Shown here: piece by piece, positions 1-7,658 of the stretch
Numbering within the stretch: position 1 is the first letter of the stretch
Layout: each line of letters begins with the position of its first letter
Assembly (NCBI GenBank): GCA_013177895.1
Contig: JABLXV010000038.1
Span: forward strand, 1-41,312
Source: Brevinematales bacterium
GTDB taxonomy: Bacteria > Spirochaetota > Brevinematia > Brevinematales > GWF1-51-8
Direction of reading: 5' to 3'
Length of the DNA stretch: 41,312 nt
Translations under genes and position numbers: made by a program
The notes under the pieces: generated by a model
The model's database searches: none
What the model was told of the DNA's origin: nothing
The model's input: only the letters and a program-made list of their open reading frames with translations

Positions 1-106
1 CTTTAGATACTACGACCATGAAAGACCGCACCAGAGCCTGGGTTATAAGCCGCCGGCTTCGATATACTTTTCGCCTGTTGACAAAACCGGAAAGGCGGCT
101 TAGAAT

Positions 107-292
107 GACTGATGTAAGAAAAGAGCACAGCAAGATTCAACTTAACTTGCCCCTAAATCTGTCCAAACACAGGGGCGCACCTTAACGATTGTGCTTGAAG
201 AGTTCCCAGTGTCGGCAATTGAAGCGAATATCACCCGCGAAACCGCGCCGGACAAGAAAACCATGGGCAAATCGGGCGGAAATGTGAAATAG
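107..292 (+). other. possible small gene remnant (weak)
   Basis: The first 411 bases hold no convincing gene. A 27-codon reading frame opens with ATG at 107 and stops at TAA near 185. A second open frame, closed by TAG at 290-292, runs through roughly 160-292 and reads like a basic, Lys/Gly-ended protein C-terminus (it includes VLEEFPVSAIEANITRE). The two could be one short coding sequence broken by a frameshift around 165-175, or chance. No clear ribosome binding site precedes ATG 107. I do not recognise a family. Listed only so that the region is described. Confidence 0.15.
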
Positions 293-308
293 AAAAAGTA
301 TAAAACTT

Positions 309-371
309 TTGACATTTTTACCTGTCGATTTTACCCTATGTTTTAACAAAATTTCTACCCGGGTAAAATCG
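309..371 (+). promoter_or_regulatory. candidate promoter with inverted repeat upstream of the DUF3592-like gene
   Basis: A consensus -35 hexamer TTGACA lies at 309-314; the matching -10 (TACCCT, 332-337) is poor. Overlapping it is a perfect 11-bp inverted repeat, CGATTTTACCC at 326-336 and GGGTAAAATCG at 361-371, separated by 24 bases. It could be an operator or an RNA hairpin in the leader. The gene start follows 41 bases later with a good GGAGG site. Confidence 0.35.
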
Positions 372-411
372 GAGCAAATATTGAAGTAAATGATATTATC
401 GGAGGTGATAT

Positions 412-924
412 ATGAAAGGGAAAATCTTTTTATTTGTGGGAATCATCCTGATCGGTGTTGCGGCAACTGTGTTTTTTAGTGTCAGCGGCGCGAATTTGAA
501 TTTCCACGGTATGGCTTATCAGCAGGTATCGGGTCAGACCGCGGAAATCGGAACCATAATTATCAAATTTGGTGTACCGGGTCTGCTGGGCGTATTAGGA
601 CTGATCTTTCTCATCCTCGGGATTAGCGGTATGGGAAAAGATGCGGGTAGAGTAAAAATGATGAAATATATCCTTCAAACCGGCGCTGACGCCGAGGGTA
701 CGGTCACATTCGTGGATAAAAACTTCAGAATTCTGATCAATCATCTGCCCATCTATTCTATTGTCGAATATAAATTCACGGATATGAACGGACAGGAATA
801 TGTGAAAAGAAGCGATAACGTGAGTTCTGAAATGGTAGTCAGAAGTGGAATAGCGGTCGGCAAAAAAGTTAAAGTTAAATATCTGCAAACCGACCCAAGT
901 CAAAGCGTGATGTTCTTTGCATAA
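412..924 (+). CDS. DUF3592-like membrane protein
   Basis: A 170-residue protein. Two hydrophobic segments are visible, about residues 5-25 and 48-70, the second ending in a Gly-rich turn (GISGMGK). They are followed by a soluble beta-rich region of about 95 residues with the pattern AEGTV...YSIVEYKFTDMNGQEY...GKKVKVKYLQTDPSQSVM. This two-helix plus beta-domain layout with a closing VxYxxxxPxxS motif is the hallmark of DUF3592 proteins, whose function is unknown. The start is well supported: GGAGG lies seven bases before ATG. It stands alone; the next gene is on the other strand. Family assignment is by motif memory, not by a search. Confidence 0.7.
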   Translation: MKGKIFLFVGIILIGVAATVFFSVSGANLNFHGMAYQQVSGQTAEIGTIIIKFGVPGLLGVLGLIFLILGISGMGKDAGRVKMMKYILQTGADAEGTVTFVDKNFRILINHLPIYSIVEYKFTDMNGQEYVKRSDNVSSEMVVRSGIAVGKKVKVKYLQTDPSQSVMFFA

Positions 925-1150
925 AGTGAATTTGGTTAAACATTTTCAGCAAGTTTGAGGTGTTTTTTAACCGTTCTCAAAAAAGTAGGCAAGTTATATT
1001 ACTTTATCCTATAATAGTGATAGAAAATGGGTTAATCGTTATTCATCATTCTGAATAGTAAAACTTTGATGTAAAAAATCCTACTGGGGTACTGCGTGTA
1101 CTACTTACCCTAATCCCGATGCGAATCAGTCTTGAAGGTTATCATTTTGC

Positions 1151-1180
1151 CCGTGATAATGGAAAAATTATCCATCACGG
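1151..1180. repeat. imperfect inverted repeat / hairpin
   Basis: The arms CCGTGAT (1151-1157) and ATCACGG (1174-1180) pair, with a further TGGA/TCCA inner pairing if three bases bulge. It sits about 20 bases past the end of the minus-strand Cys-rich gene, but no T-run follows on either strand, so it is not a standard intrinsic terminator. Apart from this hairpin and a weak GGTTAAA/TTTAACC pair at 934-972, the 925-1201 gap shows nothing. Confidence 0.4.
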
Positions 1181-1201
1181 ACTATTTTATCATCCGGGGA
1201 T

Positions 1202-1489
1202 TCACTTCTTTCCCTTCTTCGATACGTGCTTTCCTGTCGTCTCTCCGATAAACTTCTCTTTATCGAACGTTTCCCAGAATCCTTTCCCCGGCCGGGTGTC
1301 GCTTACCTCGTACTCGACCATTGCCGATAATTTCCGTATCTCGGGCCGTATCAGGTTCTGAATGCATTCCGGGATATGCCGTTTATGGTCTAAGTGGTTC
1401 TGGACACAGAGCACGCAGTTTCCCCGGATCGGGCATTCCCCTTGAGTGCACGTACAGGATTTGTTATAAGAAATTCCGAAATCTTTCAT
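1202..1489 (-). CDS. Cys-rich DUF6485-like protein
   Basis: A 95-residue protein with a compact cysteine cluster near the N-terminus: C12, C14, C19, C25, C28, H32 and C42, spaced CxCxxxxCxxxxxCxxC-x3-H-x9-C. This matches the small cytosolic DUF6485 family (pattern CTC..C...G.C..C...H....P.C), likely a metal-binding fold of unknown function. The C-terminal half (residues 45-95) is charged, ends in a Lys-rich tail and has no clear match. Start ATG 1489 has GGGAAGG upstream at a good distance. The ribosome binding site begins immediately after the T-run of the terminator of the upstream permease gene, so transcription must come from read-through or a hidden promoter. Confidence 0.65.
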   Translation of the reverse strand: MKDFGISYNKSCTCTQGECPIRGNCVLCVQNHLDHKRHIPECIQNLIRPEIRKLSAMVEYEVSDTRPGKGFWETFDKEKFIGETTGKHVSKKGKK

Positions 1490-1500
1490 AATACCTTCCC

Positions 1501-1537
1501 ATAAATAAAAAATCCGGCAGGGACCGCCCCGCCGGAT
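1501..1537 (-). terminator. intrinsic terminator after the CbiM-type permease gene
   Basis: On the minus strand the stem ATCCGGC / GCCGGAT (1531-1537 with 1512-1518) with a 12-base GC-rich loop is followed by TTTTTTATTTAT (1511 down to 1500). It lies 20 bases after the permease stop codon and directly ahead of the next gene's ribosome binding site. Confidence 0.85.
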
Positions 1538-1557
1538 AGATAATCAAAGTTCTATTA

Positions 1558-2475
1558 TTATATTTTCTGCGGTACGGTTTTTCTATTGAACACGAGCCCC
1601 AAGAGGTACATCACGCCGAATGTTAGCGCGACGCCGATCAGCCCGGCGATACCTGTCGATAACGCGGGATTGGCGATACCCGCGACCGAGTAATCCGTTA
1701 AAGGAGAAACGAATGACGGAGCCGTTTCATGGAGCGCGTTAAATTTCGCCGCGACCCATTCCAGCCCGTCGGGAAAACCGCTCGCGAGCGGGCTCAGTAC
1801 GAGCGCGACCACCGCCGCCGAGACGAGGGGGATACCCGCCGACATCTTCCGTGACGACGCGACTTTCTGGTTAGCGAACGCCAGCCCGAGGAGCGCGGTC
1901 AGGAGACCCTCGCCGATGCCGATCAGGATATGCACCGAAAGCATCGCGGGCAATCCCTGCGCTAACGCGATCTCGCCGCCGACGCCGATTTCCAGCGCGC
2001 ATGCGACGGACGCGAGCACGGTGGAGAGCCATGCCCCCGCGAACAGGAGGCCGTATTTCATCACCGGGTTAGCGGAGATTTTTTCATTCTTATAGAGGCG
2101 GGTCAGGATGATGCCGGGGATCGCGCCGATCAGCGCCATATTGATAATATTCGCGCCGAGGACATTGAGACCCCCGTCGGAGAAGATGAGCCCCTGGATA
2201 GCGAGGATAATGGACATGGAGATGACTCCGAACGGCGCGCCGAGGAGCAGGATGGCAAGGGTGGTGCCGATCAGGTGGCCGGAAGTCCCGTCCATAACGG
2301 GGAAATTCATCATCTGCGCCGCGAATATCAGGGAGGTTACCGCCGCGAACTTCAACGCGGTGGGCTTTTCCTTCGCGCGTAACGCCAGAACCGACGCGGT
2401 GGTGATTCCCGCGGCGGCTATGCCTGCCGTGACCGGACAAATCGCGCCCTGTAACATATACTGAGGAATATGCAT
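1558..2475 (-). CDS. cbiM: CbiM-type cobalt/nickel transporter substrate-binding membrane subunit (CbiMN-like)
   Basis: Integral membrane subunit of an ECF-type Co2+/Ni2+ importer. It starts MHIPQYM, and the N-terminal Met-His pair is the known metal-binding feature of CbiM/NikM. Further family motifs are NFPVMDGTSGHLIGT and IQGLIFSDGGLNVLGAN, with about seven hydrophobic segments. The C-terminal part carries FPDGLEWVA and a final membrane helix, as in fused CbiN/NikN (PDGLE) domains, so this is an MN fusion of 305 residues. I chose ATG 2475 because MHIP is the family start and GGAG lies six bases before it; an ATG at 2487 has no binding site. No ATPase or EcfT partner gene is in this window, and no cobalamin biosynthesis gene either, so whether the ion is cobalt or nickel is open. 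Confidence 0.85.
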   Translation of the reverse strand: MHIPQYMLQGAICPVTAGIAAAGITTASVLALRAKEKPTALKFAAVTSLIFAAQMMNFPVMDGTSGHLIGTTLAILLLGAPFGVISMSIILAIQGLIFSDGGLNVLGANIINMALIGAIPGIILTRLYKNEKISANPVMKYGLLFAGAWLSTVLASVACALEIGVGGEIALAQGLPAMLSVHILIGIGEGLLTALLGLAFANQKVASSRKMSAGIPLVSAAVVALVLSPLASGFPDGLEWVAAKFNALHETAPSFVSPLTDYSVAGIANPALSTGIAGLIGVALTFGVMYLLGLVFNRKTVPQKI

Positions 2476-2500
2476 AGTTTTCTCCATGAAATTTGTTTCT

Positions 2501-2531
2501 ATTATAGTAATTTATAGAAAATATTTGTCAA
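2501..2531 (-). promoter_or_regulatory. candidate promoter for cbiM
   Basis: Reading the minus strand, TTGACA (2531-2526) and TATAAT (2506-2501) are both perfect hexamers, separated by 19 bases, which is longer than the optimal 17. The start codon at 2475 lies about 25 bases downstream. The short leader leaves no room for a cobalamin or NiCo riboswitch. Confidence 0.5.
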
Positions 2532-2713
2532 GCAAAAAGCGGTATAAATCATTGTAAATCAGGCGGTTATAAACATTAGTAACAATAAACGATTGCAGGG
2601 AGGGGAAAGGTAATAAGACTCGCCGGATATGAAAATAAGTGCCCGCGTATTTGCTTTATTTTCAAGTCCCCGTTAAAATTAATATTTGCAATTTTCATTG
2701 TAGAGGTTGAATT

Positions 2714-4648
2714 ATGCCCGGGATCAAAATCGGAAGCGGAAAGCTGGACGTACAGGACGGAAAGCGGATTATCGATGTGCTGAAGGAATTGAAGGAGAAC
2801 CGCGCAACGGCGAAAGAGTTCGGCGTGGCCGGCGACCTGGACGAGGCGATTATCGCCGAGTATAACGGTGTCATGCGCGATTTGTCCGCCCCCCTCGACG
2901 AAGAGGGTTACGTCAGGTTTCTCACGCCCCGCACGATCGAGGGACTGGATACCCTGCGTCACAGCGCGTCGCATATTATGGCGATGGCGGTGATGCGCCT
3001 CTTCCCCGGCGCCAAGCTCGGCATCGGCCCGACGATTAAGGACGGGTTCTACTACGATATGGATATCCCCGGCACTGTGGTCGACGAAGACCTCGCGCGT
3101 ATCGAGGAGGAGATGCAGAAGATTATCGACGAGAATCTCCCGGTAGCGCGGAAGGATATTTCCTACGACGAAGCGAAGAAACTGTTTGCTAAAATGGGAC
3201 AGGACTATAAGATAGAGCTGATCGACGAACTGAAGGCGCAGAATATCACCATTTACACTCAGGGCGATTTTACCGATCTCTGCCGCGGACCGCATATCCC
3301 GTCCACCCGTCACCTGAAGGCGTTCAAACTCCTTTCGGTTGCGGGAGCGTACTGGCGGGGCAGCGAAAAGAACAAGATGCTCACCCGTATCTACGGGACC
3401 GCGTTCGCCGATAAGAAGGAGCTCAAGGAGCATCTCGAACTGATCGAGGAGCTCAAGAAGCGCGACCACCGCAAGCTCGGAAAGGAGCTCGGCCTGTTCA
3501 GTTTCCATGAGGAAGCGCCCGGGATGCCGTTCTGGCTCCCCAACGGTGTGATCATGAAGAATATACTGGTCGATTTCATGCGCGGCAAGCTGAACGAACT
3601 GAACTATATCGAGATACAGACCCCGCAGATACTGAAGGATACTTTGTGGACACGCTCGGGGCATATGGATAAGTATAAAGAGAACATGTTCTTTACCGGT
3701 ACCGTCGAGGGGGAAAACCTCGCGATCAAGCCGATGAGCTGTCCCGGCGGATTTCTCGTATACCGCGAGACCAAGCACTCGTACCGCGAGCTTCCTCTCA
3801 AGGTCGCCGAATTCGGAATCGTGCACCGTTACGAACGATCCGGGAACCTGCACGGGCTTTTCAGGGTACGCGGTTTTACGCAGGATGACGCGCATATATT
3901 TATGACCCCCGACCAGATCGAGGGACAGATTATAGAACTGATCAAGCTGATCGACGAGGTTTACTCGGCGTTCGGATTCCAGTACAAGCTGGAGTTGTCG
4001 ACCCGGCCGGAGATGTCGGTCGGTTCCGAGGAGATGTGGGAAAATTCCACTGAGGCGCTGCGTCAGGCGCTGGTCAAGTCCGGCAGGGAGTTCAAGATCA
4101 ACGAAGGCGACGGGGCGTTCTACGGCCCGAAGATCGACTTCCATCTCGAGGACGCGCTCGGGCGCACTCACCAGTGCGGGACTATCCAGCTCGATATGAA
4201 CCTGACCGAACGTTTCGACCTGAACTATACCGCGGCGGACGGGCAGGAGCACCGGGTGGTGATGCTGCACCGCGCGATCTACGGCAGCCTCGAGCGTTTT
4301 ATCGGCATACTGATCGAGCACCTCGCCGGGAAGTTCCCGGTATGGATATCGCCGGTTCAGGCGGTCATACTGCCGGTATCGGATAAGTTCAACGATTACG
4401 CCGCGACTGTCCTTGCCGAATTGAAGAAGGCGGGTATCCGCGCGGAAGCGGATTATACATCGGAGAAGCTGGGGTATAAAATCCGTCAGGCGACGCTTAA
4501 AAAAGTCCCGTATATGCTGATAGTCGGCGAGAAAGAGGTCGAGGGCGGGAATATTTCCGTCCGCAGCCGCGATAAAGGCGATCTCGGCGCAACGGGTATT
4601 TCCGAATTTATTAAAAATATACTTGAGGAAAATCAAAAAAGACTATAA
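2714..4648 (+). CDS. thrS: threonine--tRNA ligase
   Basis: Charges tRNA-Thr with threonine in the cytoplasm; 644 residues, the usual length. Domains in order: a TGS-like N-terminus (1-60), editing domain with HSASH (H83, H87) and DLCRGPH (C190, H194), class II catalytic core (about 260-540) and anticodon-binding domain (about 548-640). The zinc ligands are visible: C343 in MSCPGG, H394 in DDAHIF and H519 in VVMLHRAIYGS. Motif 2 is HRYERSG. One oddity is MSCPGG where the better-known enzymes read MNCPGH. Start ATG 2714 has an AGAGG site nearby. It heads the cluster running into infC-rpmI-rplT, a common gene neighbourhood. A very long antisense frame over this gene is a shadow. Confidence 0.97.
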   Translation: MPGIKIGSGKLDVQDGKRIIDVLKELKENRATAKEFGVAGDLDEAIIAEYNGVMRDLSAPLDEEGYVRFLTPRTIEGLDTLRHSASHIMAMAVMRLFPGAKLGIGPTIKDGFYYDMDIPGTVVDEDLARIEEEMQKIIDENLPVARKDISYDEAKKLFAKMGQDYKIELIDELKAQNITIYTQGDFTDLCRGPHIPSTRHLKAFKLLSVAGAYWRGSEKNKMLTRIYGTAFADKKELKEHLELIEELKKRDHRKLGKELGLFSFHEEAPGMPFWLPNGVIMKNILVDFMRGKLNELNYIEIQTPQILKDTLWTRSGHMDKYKENMFFTGTVEGENLAIKPMSCPGGFLVYRETKHSYRELPLKVAEFGIVHRYERSGNLHGLFRVRGFTQDDAHIFMTPDQIEGQIIELIKLIDEVYSAFGFQYKLELSTRPEMSVGSEEMWENSTEALRQALVKSGREFKINEGDGAFYGPKIDFHLEDALGRTHQCGTIQLDMNLTERFDLNYTAADGQEHRVVMLHRAIYGSLERFIGILIEHLAGKFPVWISPVQAVILPVSDKFNDYAATVLAELKKAGIRAEADYTSEKLGYKIRQATLKKVPYMLIVGEKEVEGGNISVRSRDKGDLGATGISEFIKNILEENQKRL

Positions 4649-4681
4649 AATAAAGGCGGCTCTAAGCGCCGTGCTGACGAA

Positions 4682-4820
4682 GACGGAAATTTAACTATTT
4701 TCCGTCACTGCGATGAGCAACGCGAAGAAGCAGTCTATATAACATTTTACACATTAATGAAATAGATTGCTTCTACCGCGCTTTAAAAATGCAATGTATC
4801 GCGGGGCTCGCAAAGACATT
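4682..4820. repeat. degenerate extragenic palindromic repeat
   Basis: The 311-base gap between thrS and infC holds a degraded inverted repeat. The left arm starts GTCACTGCGATGAGCAACGC at 4704 and runs into GAAGAAGCAGTCTAT. The right arm contains ATAGATTGCTTCT (4762-4774) and ends GGGGCTCGCAAAGACAT. This resembles the widespread extragenic repeat that pairs GAAGCAATC with GATTGCTTC around a GAGC...GCTC core. A small hairpin GACGGAAA/TTTCCGTC (4682-4705) precedes it. The remainder (4821-4946) is infC leader, where ribosomal-protein leader structures are often found, but I cannot recognise a specific one. Confidence 0.55.
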
Positions 4821-4959
4821 ATGAGTTTGTCATCAAGCTCTAAGCGCAGGGTAATTGTATGCAATTAATAGCGAATTGAGATTTTAACCGGGAACGCCCT
4901 ATGGTGGATTTCGGTTCATAGAAAGACCATGTTTCACCGTATTGTAAAGGAGGATTCAC

Positions 4960-5511
4960 ATCGCAGAAAAAGACGGGCTGCCGCCCAAACCACAACCGAA
5001 GGATAAACTTCGGATTAACGATGAAATCAAGGCGAAGGAAATCCGTGTCATCGGAAGCGACGGTTCCCAAGTCGGAGTGATTACGGTGGAAGAAGCGTTG
5101 AAGATGGCGGCGCTGGACGAGCTCGATTTAGTCGAGATTTCTCCCGAAGCGGATCCGCCAGTATGTAAAATCGTCGATTTCGGCAAGTTTATATACCAGC
5201 GTGAGAAGAAGGTCAAAGAGGCGAAAAAGAAGCAGAAGATTATCGAACTGAAAGAGATGAAGTTCAGCCCGAAGATCGATAAGCACGATTACCAGTACCG
5301 GGTACAGCATATCCTGAACTTCCTCGATAAGGGCGATAAGGTAAAAGTGACCATCCGTTTCCGCGGGCGCGAGATGAGCCATACGGAATTCGGGTTCGAA
5401 CTGATACAGAAGATACTGGAAGAAGTGAAGGAATTTTGTACGATAGAAAAACCGCCGAAACTCGAGGGACGCAGCCTCACCGCGGTACTTTCACCGTTAA
5501 AGAAAAAATAA
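4960..5511 (+). CDS. infC: translation initiation factor IF-3, with ATC start codon
   Basis: IF-3 binds the 30S subunit and checks the start codon and initiator tRNA. The protein has the N-domain signature RINDEIKAKEIRVIGSDG, the linker KVKEAKKKQK, and the C-domain with KGDKVKVTIRFRGREMSH. The full N-domain only fits if translation begins before the first ATG/GTG in frame (GTG at 5077). The only start with correct spacing is ATC at 4960, six bases after AAAGGAGG (4946-4953); an ATT at 4954 abuts the binding site. This gives 183 residues, a normal IF-3 length. Rare ATT/ATC/ATA starts are the known basis of infC autoregulation, because IF-3 itself rejects them. It is followed 18 bases later by rpmI. 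Confidence 0.93.
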   Translation: MAEKDGLPPKPQPKDKLRINDEIKAKEIRVIGSDGSQVGVITVEEALKMAALDELDLVEISPEADPPVCKIVDFGKFIYQREKKVKEAKKKQKIIELKEMKFSPKIDKHDYQYRVQHILNFLDKGDKVKVTIRFRGREMSHTEFGFELIQKILEEVKEFCTIEKPPKLEGRSLTAVLSPLKKK

Positions 5512-5529
5512 ACTGTTCGGAGGAATTAG

Positions 5530-5727
5530 ATGCCCAAGCTTAAAACGAACCGTTCCGCCGCGAAGCGTTTTTATGTCAGCGGAAGCGGAAAACTTTTGCG
5601 CAGAATGGCGGGCAAGAGCCATCTTTTATCACATAAATCGAGAAGACGAAAACGGGTTCTTTCGATGCCTACTGAGATTTTCAAGGGCGATCAGGCACGT
5701 ATCAAGCACCTGATTCCCTATCTATAA
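5530..5727 (+). CDS. rpmI: 50S ribosomal protein L35
   Basis: A 65-residue, very basic protein starting MPKLKTNRSAAKRF, the L35 signature, with the typical GKLLRRMAGKSHLLSHKS core and a closing RIKHLIPYL. L35 is a component of the large ribosomal subunit. GGAGG lies five bases before ATG. It lies between infC and rplT in the canonical order, separated by 18 bases on each side, so it is almost certainly cotranscribed with them. Confidence 0.97.
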   Translation: MPKLKTNRSAAKRFYVSGSGKLLRRMAGKSHLLSHKSRRRKRVLSMPTEIFKGDQARIKHLIPYL

Positions 5728-5745
5728 AATGAACGGAGGAAATGA

Positions 5746-6102
5746 ATGAGAGCACGATACACGGTTGCCGGGCGCGAGAGACATAAACAGGTCCTGAAGC
5801 GCGCCAAAGGCTTTTTAGCTTCCCGCAGATACCGTATCAAGGTCGCTAAGGAAGCAGTCACGCATGCGATGCGTCACGAATATGTGGGGCGCAAGCAGAA
5901 AAAGAGAGATTTCCGCGCTCTCTGGATTACCCGCCTCAACGCGTTTGTGCGCGCGGAGGGGATTACCTACTCCCGTTTTATCAACGGGCTGAACAAATCG
6001 AAAGTCGATATTAACCGTAAGATACTTGCCTATCTCGCTGTTACCGATCCTGATGCGTTGCGGAAATATGTCGAGATTGCCAAGGCGGCAGTCGGCAAAT
6101 GA
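5746..6102 (+). CDS. rplT: 50S ribosomal protein L20
   Basis: A 118-residue basic protein with the L20 pattern: RERHKQVLKRAKGF, RRYRIKVAKEAVTHAMRHEY, GRKQKKRDFRALWITRLNA and a C-terminal RNA-binding globular part. L20 is needed for 50S assembly and in many bacteria represses its own operon by binding the leader mRNA. GGAGG precedes ATG. Its stop overlaps the next gene's start by four bases (ATGA), so the downstream secreted protein is translationally coupled to a ribosomal protein, an unusual partner. Confidence 0.97.
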   Translation: MRARYTVAGRERHKQVLKRAKGFLASRRYRIKVAKEAVTHAMRHEYVGRKQKKRDFRALWITRLNAFVRAEGITYSRFINGLNKSKVDINRKILAYLAVTDPDALRKYVEIAKAAVGK

Positions 6103-6956
6103 GAAGAGTCCGCACTTTTGCGACTTTCTTCTTATTTATACTGATTATCATCACTTCGGGAGCCCGCCCTTTATGGGGTAGGCTTCCGAATTTGCATTTA
6201 TTGGATAACTACTATTGTAAAGAGAACGAGACCCTCCTGTTTCTGGAATACCAGAATATCGGCTTGGAAAAAACATCCCTGCACGCGATGATTTTTTCGG
6301 TGGAGTATGGGATTAACCAGAATCTCCAGCTCGGGTTCAATGTCCCTTATCTCATTATGAGCGGGGCTTATGATTCCGGCGCGCTGGGTAACCTGTCTGC
6401 TTTCATCAAGTTCTCCATCGCGAAATCGGACGTGCTGACATGGCTGTTTTCCGGCGAGCTTTATTTCCGTTTCGCGACAGGCATCTCGTCGGACGAGGGG
6501 ATTCGCTGGGTGGGCGGCGTCCCGCATAATTATTACCCATTCGTGTCGCGGACGACATTGTTTTCTCCGTCGGTAATCGGCTCCCTTCTGATAGGCGAGG
6601 TGATGCTGAATGCGTCGTTCGGATATAAGAGCGAGGGTTCTGCCGACGAGGGGCTTTTCGATTTCGCTATCGAGTACGACCGGATCGATTTCCAGGTATC
6701 CGCCGATTATTTTTTTAAATTTATCCTCAATCCCGTCGACGAACTGTTTTTATTCTTCCGTCCCGTGGGTTATTTAGAGTATAAGCTGAATCTCAGCGAA
6801 AAAATTATGATCCCGGACGGGTTCTATACGACGCTGGAATTGAATTTCAAGCTGAAGAATATCCTGCGATGGAAGTTTTTATTCTCGTTACCCGTGTTCA
6901 GTATGGCGCCCATCGGCAGTTATGTGTTTTCCGTCCAGATAGGAAAATCCTTTTAG
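6099..6956 (+). CDS. secreted, probable outer-membrane beta-barrel protein of unknown function
   Basis: 285 residues. The N-terminus RRVRTF followed by a hydrophobic stretch (about residues 7-22) and a small-residue region is a likely signal peptide. The rest alternates hydrophobic and polar residues with many aromatics and Gly (for example EYGINQNLQLGFNVPYL, ELYFRFATGI, GYKSEGSADEGLFDFAIEYD), and ends SVQIGKSF with a C-terminal Phe, as in outer-membrane barrels. I recognise no named family; a transporter-like or DUF3187-type barrel is possible. It overlaps rplT by four bases. No terminator follows. Confidence 0.6.
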   Translation: MRRVRTFATFFLFILIIITSGARPLWGRLPNLHLLDNYYCKENETLLFLEYQNIGLEKTSLHAMIFSVEYGINQNLQLGFNVPYLIMSGAYDSGALGNLSAFIKFSIAKSDVLTWLFSGELYFRFATGISSDEGIRWVGGVPHNYYPFVSRTTLFSPSVIGSLLIGEVMLNASFGYKSEGSADEGLFDFAIEYDRIDFQVSADYFFKFILNPVDELFLFFRPVGYLEYKLNLSEKIMIPDGFYTTLELNFKLKNILRWKFLFSLPVFSMAPIGSYVFSVQIGKSF

Positions 6957-6994
6957 AATTGGATAGGGAAAGTCGATAAATATTCATGCGCGGT

Positions 6995-7060
6995 TTGACA
7001 TTACAGGTAATGTAATCTTCATGATTTAACAATAGAATCCCCCGTTTTAGTGGCGGGGTA
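6995..7060 (+). promoter_or_regulatory. leader and candidate promoter/operator before the ECF sigma gene
   Basis: TTGACA lies at 6995-7000 and overlaps a perfect inverted repeat ACATTAC-AG-GTAATGT (6998-7013). No good -10 stands at 17 bases, so this could be an operator or an alternative-sigma promoter. A GC hairpin (CCCCG...CGGGG, about 7040-7058) follows in the leader. Confidence 0.3.
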
Positions 7061-7090
7061 GATAAGCGGCATTACAAATTTGAGGGTTTC

Positions 7091-7654
7091 ATGGATATCA
7101 GAGAACTCTCTGAAAAAGATTTTACTATCCGGCTGAAAGAAACTGCGCTCAAAAGTGGGGTATACTCCGATGAATTCTCGCGTTATGCCAGCGAGTTATT
7201 TAACCGTTATTACCCCCAGGGATATAATATCGCCCGGTATTACGGGCTTGCGCATGACGACGCTTCGGACGCGGTGCAGAACGCGATCATCAAGACATTC
7301 CATTCCATAAAAAAGTACGATACGAAGCGGCTTTTCAAGCCGTGGTTTTTTAAAATTGTGATGAACTGCGTCCGGGATAAGTATAACGAGCTTCGGCGGG
7401 TTCGCCATGAAAAACTGGAAAAAGCTCAGGAGATGTCAAAAGAAATTTTCGAAGAATTTCACATTAAGGAGTCTTTGAACGGTATTATTAGTAGATTGCC
7501 GGAAAAATTGAAATCGGTCGTCCTTCTCCGCGTTTATGCCGATCTGGAGTTCGAATCGATATCGAAAGTTCTCGGAGTAAGCGTCCGGCAGTTGCATAAT
7601 AGACTAAAAGAGGCGTATAATATGATAGAAAAATCGCTCAACGAAGGGGCGTAA
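7091..7654 (+). CDS. ECF-type RNA polymerase sigma factor
   Basis: 187 residues. Region 2 is visible at about residues 32-100 (YYGLAHDDASDAVQNAIIKTF followed by KPWFFKIVMNCVRDKYNELRR), and region 4 at about 135-185 (LPEKLKSVVLLRVYADLEFE and the helix-turn-helix ISKVLGVSVRQLHNRLKEA). Region 3 is absent, as expected for the ECF group. It would direct RNA polymerase to a special promoter set. The next gene, four bases downstream, encodes a single-span FecR-domain protein, the classic anti-sigma/regulator partner. GAGGG lies ahead of the ATG. Confidence 0.88.
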   Translation: MDIRELSEKDFTIRLKETALKSGVYSDEFSRYASELFNRYYPQGYNIARYYGLAHDDASDAVQNAIIKTFHSIKKYDTKRLFKPWFFKIVMNCVRDKYNELRRVRHEKLEKAQEMSKEIFEEFHIKESLNGIISRLPEKLKSVVLLRVYADLEFESISKVLGVSVRQLHNRLKEAYNMIEKSLNEGA

Positions 7655-7658
7655 AAAA

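Noticed and set aside
1119-1361. 80-codon plus-strand frame
   Set aside because: Overlaps the Cys-rich minus-strand gene, which has a clear metal-binding pattern; no binding site on the plus strand.
2576-4636. 686-codon open frame on the minus strand
   Set aside because: It is fully antisense to thrS, which has clear family motifs; the antisense protein shows no domain. Such long shadow frames are common with this codon bias.
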